In this document: piece by piece, positions 34,707-43,179 of the stretch | How positions within the stretch are numbered: position 1 is the stretch's first letter | Layout: every line of letters begins with the position of its first letter | From: Pseudomonadota bacterium | GTDB lineage: Bacteria > Pseudomonadota > Alphaproteobacteria > Rhizobiales > Methylopilaceae | Assembly (NCBI GenBank): GCA_023388965.1 | Contig: JAEWFF010000004.1 | Location: 134,784 to 198,783 of the forward strand | Direction: 5' to 3' | Length of the DNA: 64,000 nt | Position numbers and translations under genes: made by a program | The notes under the pieces: generated by a model | What the model saw: only the letters and a program-made list of their open reading frames with translations | What the model was told of the DNA's origin: nothing | Databases searched by the model: none

Positions 34707-35840
34707 ATGCCATCAGCCCCGGTTTCACGCCTGTCCGCTCTCCTGTTCGCCGCGATCGCGCTCGCCGGCTGCTCGAGCGATATCGGCTCCATATCGGCGC
34801 AGAATTATCCGTCGGACATCGCCAGCCGGCAGGGACTCGTGGCCGTCACCACGCGCAAATCGGCCGGCCCGGCAAAGCCGTGGTTCGGTACGCAGCGCGC
34901 CGATGCGAGCATGGTCCGGGTGCGCCTCGCTTCGCCCTATCAGGCCGGCCGCTTTTCGCTCGCCGCCACCGGGCTGCGCGACTGGACGATCACCGGGGTC
35001 GAACCGATGTCCGCGTTCGACCTTGCCGGTAATTCCGGCGGCACGCGCGATGTGCTGCTCTATGTCCACGGCTTCAACGCAAGCTTCGAGCGGGCGGCGC
35101 TCGATGCGGCGCGCCTGTCGGACGCGCTGAAATTCCGCGGCGACACCGCGCTGTTCAGCTGGCCCTCGCGCGACAGCGTCTTCGATTATCTGGCCGACCG
35201 GGAAAGCGCGATCTGGTCGCGCGATGCACTGGAAGACACGCTCCACGCAATGGTTTCGAACCCGGCGGTCGGACGAATCCATATCGTGGCCCACAGCATG
35301 GGCAGCATGCTGACCGTGGAAGCGCTGCGTCAGATGCACGCCAGCAACAGAGGCAATATGGGCCGTTTCGGCGCCATCGTGTTCGCCTCGCCCGATATCG
35401 ATGTCGACAGCTTCTCGGCTTCCGTTCACCGGCTGGGCGGACTGCACCGGCAGATGACCGTCATCACCGCGAAAGACGACCGGGCGCTTGCGATCTCCGC
35501 AAGCCTTGCCGGCGGAAAGCGCGTCGGCCGCGCCGAGACGGCCGCCCTCCAGAAGCTCGGCATCGAAGTCGTCGATGCTTCGGGCATGGGCGGGTTCCTG
35601 CGTCACGATACTTTCCTTGCCGATGCCGGCGTGCAGAAGATCGTCATCCGGGCGATTGCCGGTGCGCGCGGCGGCACGGGCAACTCCGCCCCCTCGCCTT
35701 TCCCGATATTCCAGCGCGACCGGCCGGTGACGCAGCAGCCGCTCGAAGCTCCTGTTGCGGCAGCGCCCGCCGCTCCGGCTTCCGGTGAGGCTCCGGCCAC
35801 GGCCGCATCTGCCGCTCCCGCTTCTCCTGCCGCCTATTAG
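34707..35840 (+). CDS. DUF900-type alpha/beta hydrolase lipoprotein
   Basis: 377-aa predicted lipoprotein. Signal peptide with lipobox LAGC (lipidated Cys22), then an alpha/beta hydrolase core: VLLYVHGFNASFERAALDAA (DUF900 signature), nucleophile Ser197 in VAHSMGS, and Asp in VFASPDIDVD with His in GFLRHDTFL. The last 40 residues are Ala/Pro-rich, a likely unstructured tail. The true start is ATG 34707; the frame is open far upstream, antisense to nothing real and overlapping nrdB. Substrate unknown. Confidence 0.82.
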   Translation: MPSAPVSRLSALLFAAIALAGCSSDIGSISAQNYPSDIASRQGLVAVTTRKSAGPAKPWFGTQRADASMVRVRLASPYQAGRFSLAATGLRDWTITGVEPMSAFDLAGNSGGTRDVLLYVHGFNASFERAALDAARLSDALKFRGDTALFSWPSRDSVFDYLADRESAIWSRDALEDTLHAMVSNPAVGRIHIVAHSMGSMLTVEALRQMHASNRGNMGRFGAIVFASPDIDVDSFSASVHRLGGLHRQMTVITAKDDRALAISASLAGGKRVGRAETAALQKLGIEVVDASGMGGFLRHDTFLADAGVQKIVIRAIAGARGGTGNSAPSPFPIFQRDRPVTQQPLEAPVAAAPAAPASGEAPATAASAAPASPAAY

Positions 35841-36228
35841 CCGCAGCTCATCGCGTCGCGGTGAGTCGAGATCGGAACGCGAATCGAACCGGCCCGACAG
35901 GGCGGCTTTGCATTGGTCCGCCGCGCTGCAACTCGCACACACCCGCGAACAGGCTTTCAGACGTTCGTCGGCCGCTCCGGCTGCCCTGCCGGACCGCCGC
36001 CGATCCACCGCATGGCCGCCGCTTTTCGGCCTTCTTCCATGCGAGAAGGTCGGTTTTCGGCGTGATTTTCAGGTCCTATAGGCCTTGATTATAATTAATG
36101 GATTTTAATATGTCGCATACCTGACACAATTCGGCATGCGCCATATGCATGGCTGGTGGTATACCAAGACACTACCTAAACGCGCGTGAATGGATCATAT
36201 TGCGTTTCAGAAGAAAGGGGTAACCACC
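35841..36228. other. Intergenic region before the 45-aa gene
   Basis: 388 bp with no convincing gene. The first 240 bp are GC-rich and featureless. From about 36080 to 36215 the DNA is clearly AT-rich compared with the rest of the window, as expected for the promoter of the small gene, but I cannot fix -35/-10 boxes. Confidence 0.5.
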
Positions 36229-36366
36229 ATGATCGCTTTTGTCCTTCATTTCCTTGAGTTCGTCGGCGCCGCCCAGCGTGTGGCCGAGGCTTCCCGCAAT
36301 CGTCAGGTTCCGTCCGCTAAGGACCTCAAGATCCTCGACCTTCCGGCGAGCGCCTTCGTCCGCTGA
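36229..36366 (+). CDS. 45-aa small protein, function unknown
   Basis: ATG at 36229 with GAAAGGGG 8 nt upstream. The product has a hydrophobic, amphipathic N-terminus (MIAFVLHFLEFVGAAQRVAEA) and a basic/polar second half (PSAKDLKILDLPASAFVR). Its size and the -D-L-(x)-L-G/D-L ending are reminiscent of the small DUF1127-like proteins of alphaproteobacteria, but the typical YjiS motif is not complete. It has its own RBS, an AT-rich upstream region and an intrinsic terminator 34 nt downstream, so it is a self-contained gene; it is too short for most ORF cut-offs. Confidence 0.7.
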   Translation: MIAFVLHFLEFVGAAQRVAEASRNRQVPSAKDLKILDLPASAFVR

Positions 36367-36399
36367 TCCGGCACGAGCACGGCGAACTGGAATCGTGTG

Positions 36400-36422
36400 G
36401 AGCGGCCGCAGGGCCGCTCTTT
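36400..36422 (+). terminator. Intrinsic terminator of the 45-aa gene
   Basis: Perfect 8-bp stem GAGCGGCC/GGCCGCTC with a 4-nt loop followed by TTT. Confidence 0.8.
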
Positions 36423-36429
36423 GCGTATT

Positions 36430-36898
36430 CAATCACAGGTTGACCTCCTGTCCCATCCGGGAGGCTAAACGCGAATGCGGCGGGGCAAGCCCCCTCGCTC
36501 CGCCGCTTCGCGACCTTTGCCTTCCAAGGAAGGTTGTGGGGATTCCGATTCATATGCCGCTCGCCCGTGGCGCGGACTCACTTCTCCCATCTACTTACGG
36601 AGAGGGAATCGCATGTCCCGGAAGCGGCGGAGCCGCTGTCCGGGACGCCATACTCCGTGTTCTCTCGTGACAACCTCTCGCGCTGGCGCCCTATCGCAAA
36701 GCCTGCGGCGTATGGGTCCCGGGATCCGCGCGTAACTCGGGCTTGCCCGAGTTACGATTGATAGGAGACTTAACTCGGCAACAGCCGAGTTAAGCGGCCC
36801 CGGGACACACAGCAGACGCCCTCACCCTGCTCGGCCTTCCGGCCGAGTCGGCCCTCTCCCGTAAACGGGAGAGGGGGTAACGGCTCCGCCGCCGGTTC
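36430..36898. repeat. Palindrome-rich intergenic cluster
   Basis: A run of inverted repeats between two convergent transcription units. CCTCC/GGAGG (36444-36464); GGGG/CCCC (36482-36493); CCTTCC/GGAAGG (36520-36533); a degenerate family 2 palindrome near 36581-36607; family 1 copy C (36613-36804, listed separately); CTCGGCC/GGCCGAG (36830-36847); and a family 2 palindrome with 11-bp arms CCCTCTCCCGT/ACGGGAGAGGG (36852-36875). No coding potential. Confidence 0.75.
36613..36804. repeat. REP/BIME-like element, family 1, copy C, with nested palindromes
   Basis: Hairpin 1 TCCCGG...CCGGGA at 36616-36645; after about 60 bp the inverted partner starts GGCGTATGGGTCCC (36707-36720) and ends CCGGGA (36799-36804). 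Inside this second hairpin lie two further palindromes absent from copies A and B: arms GTAACTCGGGC/GCCCGAGTTAC (36732-36755) and TTAACTCGGC/GCCGAGTTAA (36770-36793), 14 bp apart. The second hairpin is thus about 65 bp longer than in the other copies. Confidence 0.8.
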
Positions 36899-36899
36899 T

Positions 36900-38396
36900 T
36901 CAGGAAGAAAGATCGGAGCGCGTGCGCCGCACGGCGGCGCGCCAGCCCTTGAGCTTTTCCTCCCGCCAAGGGCCGGAATCGCCCGGCTCGAAGCGGCGGT
37001 CGAGCCGCCAGGCCTTGGCGAATTCGGCCGGCTCCGGGCAGACGCCTGCCGCGAGCCCGGCGAGATAGGCCGCGCCGAGCGCGGTCGTCTCGATGATTTT
37101 CGGCCGGTCCACCGGCACGCCCAGAATGTCGGCCACGAATTGCATGGTCCAGGAATCGCGGACCATGCCGCCATCGACCCTCAGCACCGAAGCCTCGCCG
37201 CGCTGCCAATCGGCCTGCATGGCCTCGTAGAGGTCGTTGGTCTGATAGCCCATGCTTTCGAGCACGGCGCGGGCGATCTCGGCGCGGCCGGTGCCGCGCG
37301 AAATACCGCAGATCAGGCCGCGCGCATCGGGGTCCCAATAAGGTGCGCCGAGGCCGGTGAAGGCCGGCACGAAATAGACACCCGAATCCGGATCGGCCTT
37401 TTCCGCGAGTTCCTGCGTTTCAGGCGCGGCGCGGACAATCTTCACCCCGTCGCGCAGCCATTGCACCGCGGCGCCGGCCACGAAGATGGAGCCTTCCAGC
37501 GCATAGGTGCGCTTGCCGCCGAACTGATAGGCAATGGTGGTCAGAAGCCGGTTCTGCGAGGCGACCGGCTCCGCCCCCGTGTTCATCACCGCAAACGCGC
37601 CGGTGCCGTAGGTGATCTTCATCATGCCCGGCTCGAAACAGGCCTGGCCGATTGTCGCGGCCTGCTGGTCGCCGGCAATGCCGCAGACGGAGAGCGGCGC
37701 GCCGAACAGGCGCGCTTCACTCTCGCCGAACTTCCCGGAGGAATCGCGCACCTCCGGCAGCATCTTTTTCGGAATGCCGAGCGCCTTTAGAAGATCACTG
37801 TCGTATCTGCCCTTGCGGATATCGAACAGCATGGTGCGCGCGGCATTGGTCGCGTCCGTCGCATGGACCTTGCCGCCCGTCAGACGCCAGAGGAGAAAAC
37901 AGTCGATCGTGCCGAAGGCGAGATCGCCCTTCTCGGCCGCAGCCCGCGCGCCTTCCACATGATCGAGAATCCAGGCGATCTTGGTGGCGGAGAAATAGGG
38001 ATCGACGACAAGGCCTGTCTTCGTCCGTACGTCTTCCTCGAGCCCGTCCGCCTTGAGGCGCGCGCACAGATCGGCCGTGCGCCGGTCCTGCCAGACAATG
38101 GCGTTGTGGATCGCCTTTCCGGTCTTCCTGTTCCAGACCACGGTCGTTTCGCGCTGATTGGTGATGCCGAGCGCGGCGATGGCCCGCGCTTCGACGTCGG
38201 CGCGCGCGAGCACTTCGCTGACGACCGCCACCGTCGTCGCCCAGATGTCCTCCGGATCGTGCTCGACCCAGCCGGGATGGGGGAAATGCTGCGGAAATTC
38301 GCGCTGGGCCACCGCGATGACGTCGAGCCTGCTGGAAAACAGGATGGCCCGGGAACTCGTCGTTCCCTGGTCGATGGCGAGAAGATGCCCGATCAT
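36900..38396 (-). CDS. glpK: Glycerol kinase
   Basis: 498-aa FGGY-family kinase making sn-glycerol 3-phosphate. Signatures: AIDQGTTSSRAILF (phosphate 1 motif), WVEHDPEDIW, NQRETTVVWNRKTG (the GlpK N-Q-R-E-T motif), and GVYFVPAFTGLGAPYWDPDARG. ATG 38396 has GGGGGAGGG about 3-10 nt upstream and matches the family N-terminus; the frame remains open to 39428 only as noise. It pairs functionally with glpD (39373-40971), also on the minus strand, but an LLM oxidoreductase on the other strand separates them. Confidence 0.95.
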   Translation of the reverse strand: MIGHLLAIDQGTTSSRAILFSSRLDVIAVAQREFPQHFPHPGWVEHDPEDIWATTVAVVSEVLARADVEARAIAALGITNQRETTVVWNRKTGKAIHNAIVWQDRRTADLCARLKADGLEEDVRTKTGLVVDPYFSATKIAWILDHVEGARAAAEKGDLAFGTIDCFLLWRLTGGKVHATDATNAARTMLFDIRKGRYDSDLLKALGIPKKMLPEVRDSSGKFGESEARLFGAPLSVCGIAGDQQAATIGQACFEPGMMKITYGTGAFAVMNTGAEPVASQNRLLTTIAYQFGGKRTYALEGSIFVAGAAVQWLRDGVKIVRAAPETQELAEKADPDSGVYFVPAFTGLGAPYWDPDARGLICGISRGTGRAEIARAVLESMGYQTNDLYEAMQADWQRGEASVLRVDGGMVRDSWTMQFVADILGVPVDRPKIIETTALGAAYLAGLAAGVCPEPAEFAKAWRLDRRFEPGDSGPWREEKLKGWRAAVRRTRSDLSS

Positions 38397-38492
38397 GCGC
38401 CCTCCCCCGCAGCCTGACGGCAGCCCGGTCCGGGAGCATGACCGATATTGCGGCGCAGGAGAAGCATTGGCGAACCGGCGCGCGATGCCTAC

Positions 38493-39488
38493 ATGGCGGC
38501 GATGATTCCTTTCTCGATCCTCGATCTCGCCCCCGTGCGCGAGGGCGGCACGGTCTCCGATGCGCTCCACGCCAGCCGCGATCTCGCCCGCCACGCCGAA
38601 AAGCTCGGCTTCACCCGCTTCTGGCTCGCCGAACATCACGGAATGCCCGGTATTGCGAGCGCGGCGACCTCGGTCGCCCTCGCTCATGTCGCGGAAGGCA
38701 CGAAAACGATCCGCATCGGCGCCGGCGGCATCATGCTGCCGAACCATTCGCCGCTCGTCATCGCCGAGCAGTTCGGCACGCTTGCCGCGCTCTATCCAGG
38801 CCGCGTCGATCTCGGCCTCGGCCGCGCACCGGGTTCCGATCCCGTCACGGCGCGGGCCCTGCGGCGCGATCTCGCCGGCGATCCGAACCGCTTTCCGCAC
38901 GACGTCGTCGAACTGATGTCCTATTTCCGCGGCGCGGGGCCGGTGCCCGCCGTGCCGGGCCATGGCGCGGATGTGCCGGTCTATATTCTCGGCTCGAGCC
39001 TGTTCGGCGCGCAGCTCGCCGCCCATCTCGGCCTGCCCTTCGCCTTCGCCTCGCATTTCGCGCCGGGCGATCTTTTTCCGGCGATGGAGATTTACCGCGA
39101 AAGGTTCGAGCCGTCCGAACAGCTCGACACGCCGCATGTCATGCTCGGCTTCAATATGTACGCCGCCGACACGGACGAGGAGGCGCAATTTCTGATGTCG
39201 AGCCGCGACCAGAGCTTCGTCGCGCTCAGAACCGGCACGCCGGGCCTTCTGAAACCGCCTGTCGAGAATTACCGCGCGACGCTCGATCCCAATGCGCGCG
39301 CAATGCTGGACATGACCCTGTCCGCGACCGCCTGCGGCGCACCGGAGACGGTGAGGAAGCAGACGGAGGATTTCATCGCGAAGACGGGCGCGGACGAACT
39401 GATCCTGACCGCGATGTTCCACGACCACGAAGCGGCGAAGAAGAGCTTTTCGATCGCGGCGTCGATGATGGAGACGGTGCCGGCGTGA
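38493..39488 (+). CDS. LLM-class flavin-dependent oxidoreductase
   Basis: 331-aa luciferase-like monooxygenase (bacterial luciferase fold, FMN/F420-type barrel). Motifs: FSILDLAPVREGGT at the N-terminus, FWLAEHHGMPGIASAATSVALAHVAE, and GRVDLGLGRAPGSDP, all of the single-component LLM group 1. Start ATG 38493 or 38502, neither with a clear RBS. Its 3' end lies antisense to the last 116 bp of glpD. Substrate unknown; the position between glpK and glpD does not by itself prove a role in glycerol metabolism. Confidence 0.85.
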   Translation: MAAMIPFSILDLAPVREGGTVSDALHASRDLARHAEKLGFTRFWLAEHHGMPGIASAATSVALAHVAEGTKTIRIGAGGIMLPNHSPLVIAEQFGTLAALYPGRVDLGLGRAPGSDPVTARALRRDLAGDPNRFPHDVVELMSYFRGAGPVPAVPGHGADVPVYILGSSLFGAQLAAHLGLPFAFASHFAPGDLFPAMEIYRERFEPSEQLDTPHVMLGFNMYAADTDEEAQFLMSSRDQSFVALRTGTPGLLKPPVENYRATLDPNARAMLDMTLSATACGAPETVRKQTEDFIAKTGADELILTAMFHDHEAAKKSFSIAASMMETVPA

Positions 39489-40971
39489 GCGCCTTCGTCA
39501 GATAGGTGTCGAGCGCCCTTTTCTGTCTCTGCGTCATGTGAAGGCCGAGCTTCGAGCGGCGCCACAGAATGTCCGCGGCCGAGAGCGCCCATTCGTTCTC
39601 GATCAGATAACGCACCTCCCGCTCGGTGAGGCCGGCGCCGAACGAGCGGCCTAGTTCCTTCGCCGATGAAGCGGCGCCGAGAAGATCGTAGGCACAACTG
39701 CCATAGGAGCCGATGAGGCGGGCCGCATCGCCCGGCGTCAGAAACGGATAATGCATCCGCAATGCGCGCGCTTCAAGCGCCCGGCGGCCGGGGGAGAAGC
39801 CACCGCCCGGCAGCGGCGCCTTCGCCGTCCAGACGCGCGTTGCACCGACAAAGGGTTCGAGCTTTTCCAGCACTTCCTCGGCGAGGCGACGATAGGTGGT
39901 GATCTTGCCGCCATAGATGTTCAGCACCGGCGGCGTGCCGGGCGGTGCATCGAGATCGAGCACGTAATCGCGCGTCGCATCCTGCGCCTTCTTCGATCCG
40001 TCATCGTAAAGCGGACGCACGCCGGCATAGGTCCAGACGACGTGCTCGGGCCGGACGGGCTTCTCGAAATATTCACTGGCTGCCGCGCACAGATAGGCGA
40101 TTTCCTCGTCCGAACATTTTGCATCAACGGGATCGCCCGAAAAATCGCGGTCCGTCGTGCCGATCAATGTGAAATCGCGCTCGAAGGGAATGGCGAAGAT
40201 CACGCGGCCATCGGCGTTCTGGAAAATGTAGGCACGGTCATGGCCGAACAGTTTGGGCACGACGATATGGCTGCCCTTGACGAGGCGGAGCGGCGCGGGA
40301 CGCTTTTCGAGCGACTGGACGAGATCGCCGACCCACGGCCCCGCTGCATTGACGAGAACGCGCGCGCGCACGGTGCGCTTTCTGCCCCCTTGGCGCCGGA
40401 CCGTGATGTTCCACACGCCATCCCGTCGTGTGGCGCCGATGCATTGCGTGCGCGTCTCGATCACGGCGCCTTTCGCGCGCGCATCCATCGCATTGAGCAC
40501 GACGAGCCGCGCATCCTCGACCCAACAATCGGAATATTCGAAGCCGGTGCGGAATTCGTCCTTCAGCACGCGCCCGACCTTGGAGCGCGCAAGATTCACA
40601 CGGCGCGAGGGCGGCAGGCGTTTGCGGCCGCCGAGCGCGTCGTACAGAAAAAGGCCGAGCCGCAGCATCCAGCGCGGACGCAGGCCCTCGTGATGCGGCA
40701 GGACGAAGCGCAGCGGCCGCACCACATGCGGCGCGATGTTGAGCAGGACTTCGCGCTCGTGCAGCGCCTCGCGCACGAGGCGGAATTCGTATTGCTCGAG
40801 ATAGCGCAGGCCGCCATGAATGAGCTTGGTCGAGGCCGACGATGTGCCCGACGCGAGATCACCCTTCTCGCACAGATAGACCGACAGGCCACGGCCGGCG
40901 GCATCGCGCGCGATGCCGCAGCCATTGATGCCGCCGCCGATGACGGCGATGTCGTAAACCGGCCCGCTCAT
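39373..40971 (-). CDS. glpD: Glycerol-3-phosphate dehydrogenase (aerobic, FAD)
   Basis: 532-aa membrane-associated flavoenzyme oxidising G3P to dihydroxyacetone phosphate and feeding electrons to quinone. FAD motif GGGINGCG at 12-19, SGTSSASTKLIHGGLRYLEQ, and the C-terminal DAO domain (ENEWALSAADILWRRSKLGL). The last 40 residues are a Ser/Pro/Arg-rich tail (SPSSTPRSKSSSSPLRGRG) not expected in the family; it is encoded antisense to the end of the LLM gene, so the stop appears displaced downstream. ATG 40971. Confidence 0.93.
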   Translation of the reverse strand: MSGPVYDIAVIGGGINGCGIARDAAGRGLSVYLCEKGDLASGTSSASTKLIHGGLRYLEQYEFRLVREALHEREVLLNIAPHVVRPLRFVLPHHEGLRPRWMLRLGLFLYDALGGRKRLPPSRRVNLARSKVGRVLKDEFRTGFEYSDCWVEDARLVVLNAMDARAKGAVIETRTQCIGATRRDGVWNITVRRQGGRKRTVRARVLVNAAGPWVGDLVQSLEKRPAPLRLVKGSHIVVPKLFGHDRAYIFQNADGRVIFAIPFERDFTLIGTTDRDFSGDPVDAKCSDEEIAYLCAAASEYFEKPVRPEHVVWTYAGVRPLYDDGSKKAQDATRDYVLDLDAPPGTPPVLNIYGGKITTYRRLAEEVLEKLEPFVGATRVWTAKAPLPGGGFSPGRRALEARALRMHYPFLTPGDAARLIGSYGSCAYDLLGAASSAKELGRSFGAGLTEREVRYLIENEWALSAADILWRRSKLGLHMTQRQKRALDTYLTKALTPAPSPSSTPRSKSSSSPLRGRGTSRSGSVRPRPSSR

Positions 40972-41023
40972 GGAATCCCCTTATCCGAGGATGCCTCAAA
41001 CGCGGCGGGCGCGGAAGACGGCG

Positions 41024-41455
41024 CTATTCGCGGTATTTGCTGTGGCAGGCGGAGCAGTTCTTGGCGACGGCGGCGAAGGCGGCCTTGAATGCAGCCTCGT
41101 CCTTTGCGGCTTCCGGAACCGCTGCCTCTGCATCGGCTTCCAGCTTTGCGACCATTGCGTCGAAATCCGCCTTGTTTTCCCAGATGGCGGGAAGCGCCTC
41201 GGTCTCGCCGCCTGTTTCCGTACCCGCGGGAAACAGATCGCCATAGCCGGAGCTCGCGGCGGCGATGGCCTCGAAGGCGGCGCCGGCGGCCGCGCCGTCA
41301 AAAGGCGCCTGGCCTCTGTTCATGCGATTCACGGCGCCGAAGTTCTTGCCCACTTCCTTCATCGCCGCCTGACGCGCGGCAATCGGGTCCTGCGCGACGG
41401 CAGATCCGGCCATAAAAAAAGCCGCCATCGCGGCACAGACAACCCAACGCTTCAT
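41024..41455 (-). CDS. Cytochrome c556/c'-like periplasmic haem protein
   Basis: 143-aa secreted cytochrome. Signal peptide MKRWVVCAAMAAFFMAGSAVA; four-helix-bundle sequence rich in Ala/Lys; a single haem site CSACH at residues 134-138 near the C-terminus, the layout of class II cytochromes c' and c556. Met in AAMKEVGKNFGAV (mature residue about 10-12) could be the sixth ligand. ATG 41455 with GGAG and GAGAGA upstream. No cognate oxidase is nearby. Confidence 0.88.
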   Translation of the reverse strand: MKRWVVCAAMAAFFMAGSAVAQDPIAARQAAMKEVGKNFGAVNRMNRGQAPFDGAAAGAAFEAIAAASSGYGDLFPAGTETGGETEALPAIWENKADFDAMVAKLEADAEAAVPEAAKDEAAFKAAFAAVAKNCSACHSKYRE

Positions 41456-41538
41456 TCTCTCTCACTCCGGCGGTTTCGTCAGTTTGAAATCACTCCAAAG
41501 AGGAGCGGAGTGTCAATCGAACCGGCGCGCAGAGGCGA

Positions 41539-43179
41539 TCAAGCTTTCGTCAGAAGGGCTTCGAGATGATCGAGCCGGTCCGCCTCGCGCGGCGGCTTGT
41601 CCCAGCGGATGCGCGCGATGCGCGGAAAACGCATGGCGACGCCGGAGCGGTGCCGCGCCGAACGCGACAGGCCCTCGAATGCGATTTCCAGGACGAGGCC
41701 TTCGTCCGCGTCATGCATGACCTCGCGCACCGGACCGAAACGATTGATCGTGTTGTTGCGCACAAAACGGTCGAGCTTCAGCAATTCCTCGTCGGTGAAA
41801 CCGAAATAGGCCTTGCCGACCGGGACGAGTTCCTCGCCCTCCTCGCCCTCGGTCCAGACGCCGAAGGTGAAATCCGAATAATAGGACGAACGGCGGCCCG
41901 AACCTCTCTGTGCATACATCAGAACGGCATCGACATTGAACGGATCGCGCTTCCATTTGAACCATTCGCCTTTGGGACGGCCGGGCACGTAAACAGAGGC
42001 GCGGCGCTTGATCATGACGCCCTCGACCGCTTCCGCATCCACACCTGCGCCATGCGAGGCCGGATCGGCGCGCGCTTCGGTGAGTGCGTGCCAGGTCGCA
42101 AAGCCGATCTGCGGCGACAGGTCGAAGACCGGGGAATCGAGTTTCTGAATGAAGGATTCGAGCCGCGCGCGGCGTTCGTCGAAAATGAGTGTGCGCAGAT
42201 CCTCGCCGTTTTCCGTCAGAAGATCGTAGGCGCGGATATGGGCCGGAAAATCCTGCACCAGTTTCGGCGTGATCGTCTTGCGGTTCAGGCGCTGCTGCAG
42301 GACGTTGAAGCTCTGCACACGGCCTTCGCGCAGGATGAGAAGTTCGCCGTCGAGCGCGCCGTCGAATTGGATCGCGGCGAGCACGTCGGGAAAGGCGGCG
42401 GAAATGTCCTCCCCGGTGCGCGAGTACAGACGCGCCGCGTGGCGCCCATCGGCATCCTTGCCGCCGACGGCCTGAACGCGGATGCCGTCCCATTTCCATT
42501 CGGCGGTGAAATCGGAGGGATCGAGATTGTCGCGCCAGTTGGACGTGTCCTCGATCGCGGTCGAGAGCATGGGCGGATGGAAGGGCGCGGGATTTGTGTT
42601 TTCCGGAATTCCTGCCCGGCCTTCGACCCAGGCGAACAATTCCTCGTAGGGCGGTTCGAGGCCGGGCCAGACATGCTCGATATCGTTCGGCGCGATGTTC
42701 TCGCCCATACCGGCGACCGCCGTTTTCGCAAGGCGCGCCGTGACGCCGACACGCAGCGAACCGGTGATGAGCTTGAGCAGCGCCCAGCGCCCGGTCTCGT
42801 CGAGCGCATCGAGCCAGGAGGCAAGACGGTTCGGCAGATCGAGTTTCGATGTCTCGTGAAGTCCGGCGACGATTTCCGTCAGCGTCGGCACATGATCGGT
42901 ACCGCGCGTGGCCGGCCACATCAGCGCGACCGTTTCCGCCATGTCGCCGACATAATCGCGCGAGAGCTGGAACAGATAGGGATCGGTACGCTCGCCGACC
43001 AATGTGCGTACGAGATTGGGCTTGGCATGTTTGAACGAGAGCGCGCCGGTCAGCGCCGCGAGCGCCCAGCCGCGTTCCGGATCGGGCGTATCGCGGAAAT
43101 AATCGGCCATCAGCGTCAGCTTGGCGTTACGCCGGGGCTCATAGGCGAGACGGTCGAGAAGGGCGGCGAAACGGTTCAC
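41539..43179 (-). CDS. ATP-dependent DNA ligase of the ligase-associated repair cluster
   Basis: 546-aa ATP-dependent ligase sealing nicks, of the type encoded with an exonuclease, an Lhr helicase and PdeM in many proteobacteria. Nucleophile K229 in EWKWDGIRVQ; further nucleotidyltransferase motifs LDGELLI, EGVMIKRRASVY (motif IV) and KGEWFKWKRD (motif V); an N-terminal helical domain (RFAALLDRLAYEPRRNAKL) and C-terminal OB fold. The start is GTG 43179, overlapping the exonuclease stop (GTGA) with GGAGGGG upstream, so it is translated together with the exonuclease. Confidence 0.92.
   Translation of the reverse strand: MNRFAALLDRLAYEPRRNAKLTLMADYFRDTPDPERGWALAALTGALSFKHAKPNLVRTLVGERTDPYLFQLSRDYVGDMAETVALMWPATRGTDHVPTLTEIVAGLHETSKLDLPNRLASWLDALDETGRWALLKLITGSLRVGVTARLAKTAVAGMGENIAPNDIEHVWPGLEPPYEELFAWVEGRAGIPENTNPAPFHPPMLSTAIEDTSNWRDNLDPSDFTAEWKWDGIRVQAVGGKDADGRHAARLYSRTGEDISAAFPDVLAAIQFDGALDGELLILREGRVQSFNVLQQRLNRKTITPKLVQDFPAHIRAYDLLTENGEDLRTLIFDERRARLESFIQKLDSPVFDLSPQIGFATWHALTEARADPASHGAGVDAEAVEGVMIKRRASVYVPGRPKGEWFKWKRDPFNVDAVLMYAQRGSGRRSSYYSDFTFGVWTEGEEGEELVPVGKAYFGFTDEELLKLDRFVRNNTINRFGPVREVMHDADEGLVLEIAFEGLSRSARHRSGVAMRFPRIARIRWDKPPREADRLDHLEALLTKA

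Noticed and set aside
36430..36898. Possible CRISPR or rho-independent terminator array
   Set aside because: The palindromes differ in sequence and spacing and have no constant-length spacers; they are better explained as REP/BIME and other small repeats.
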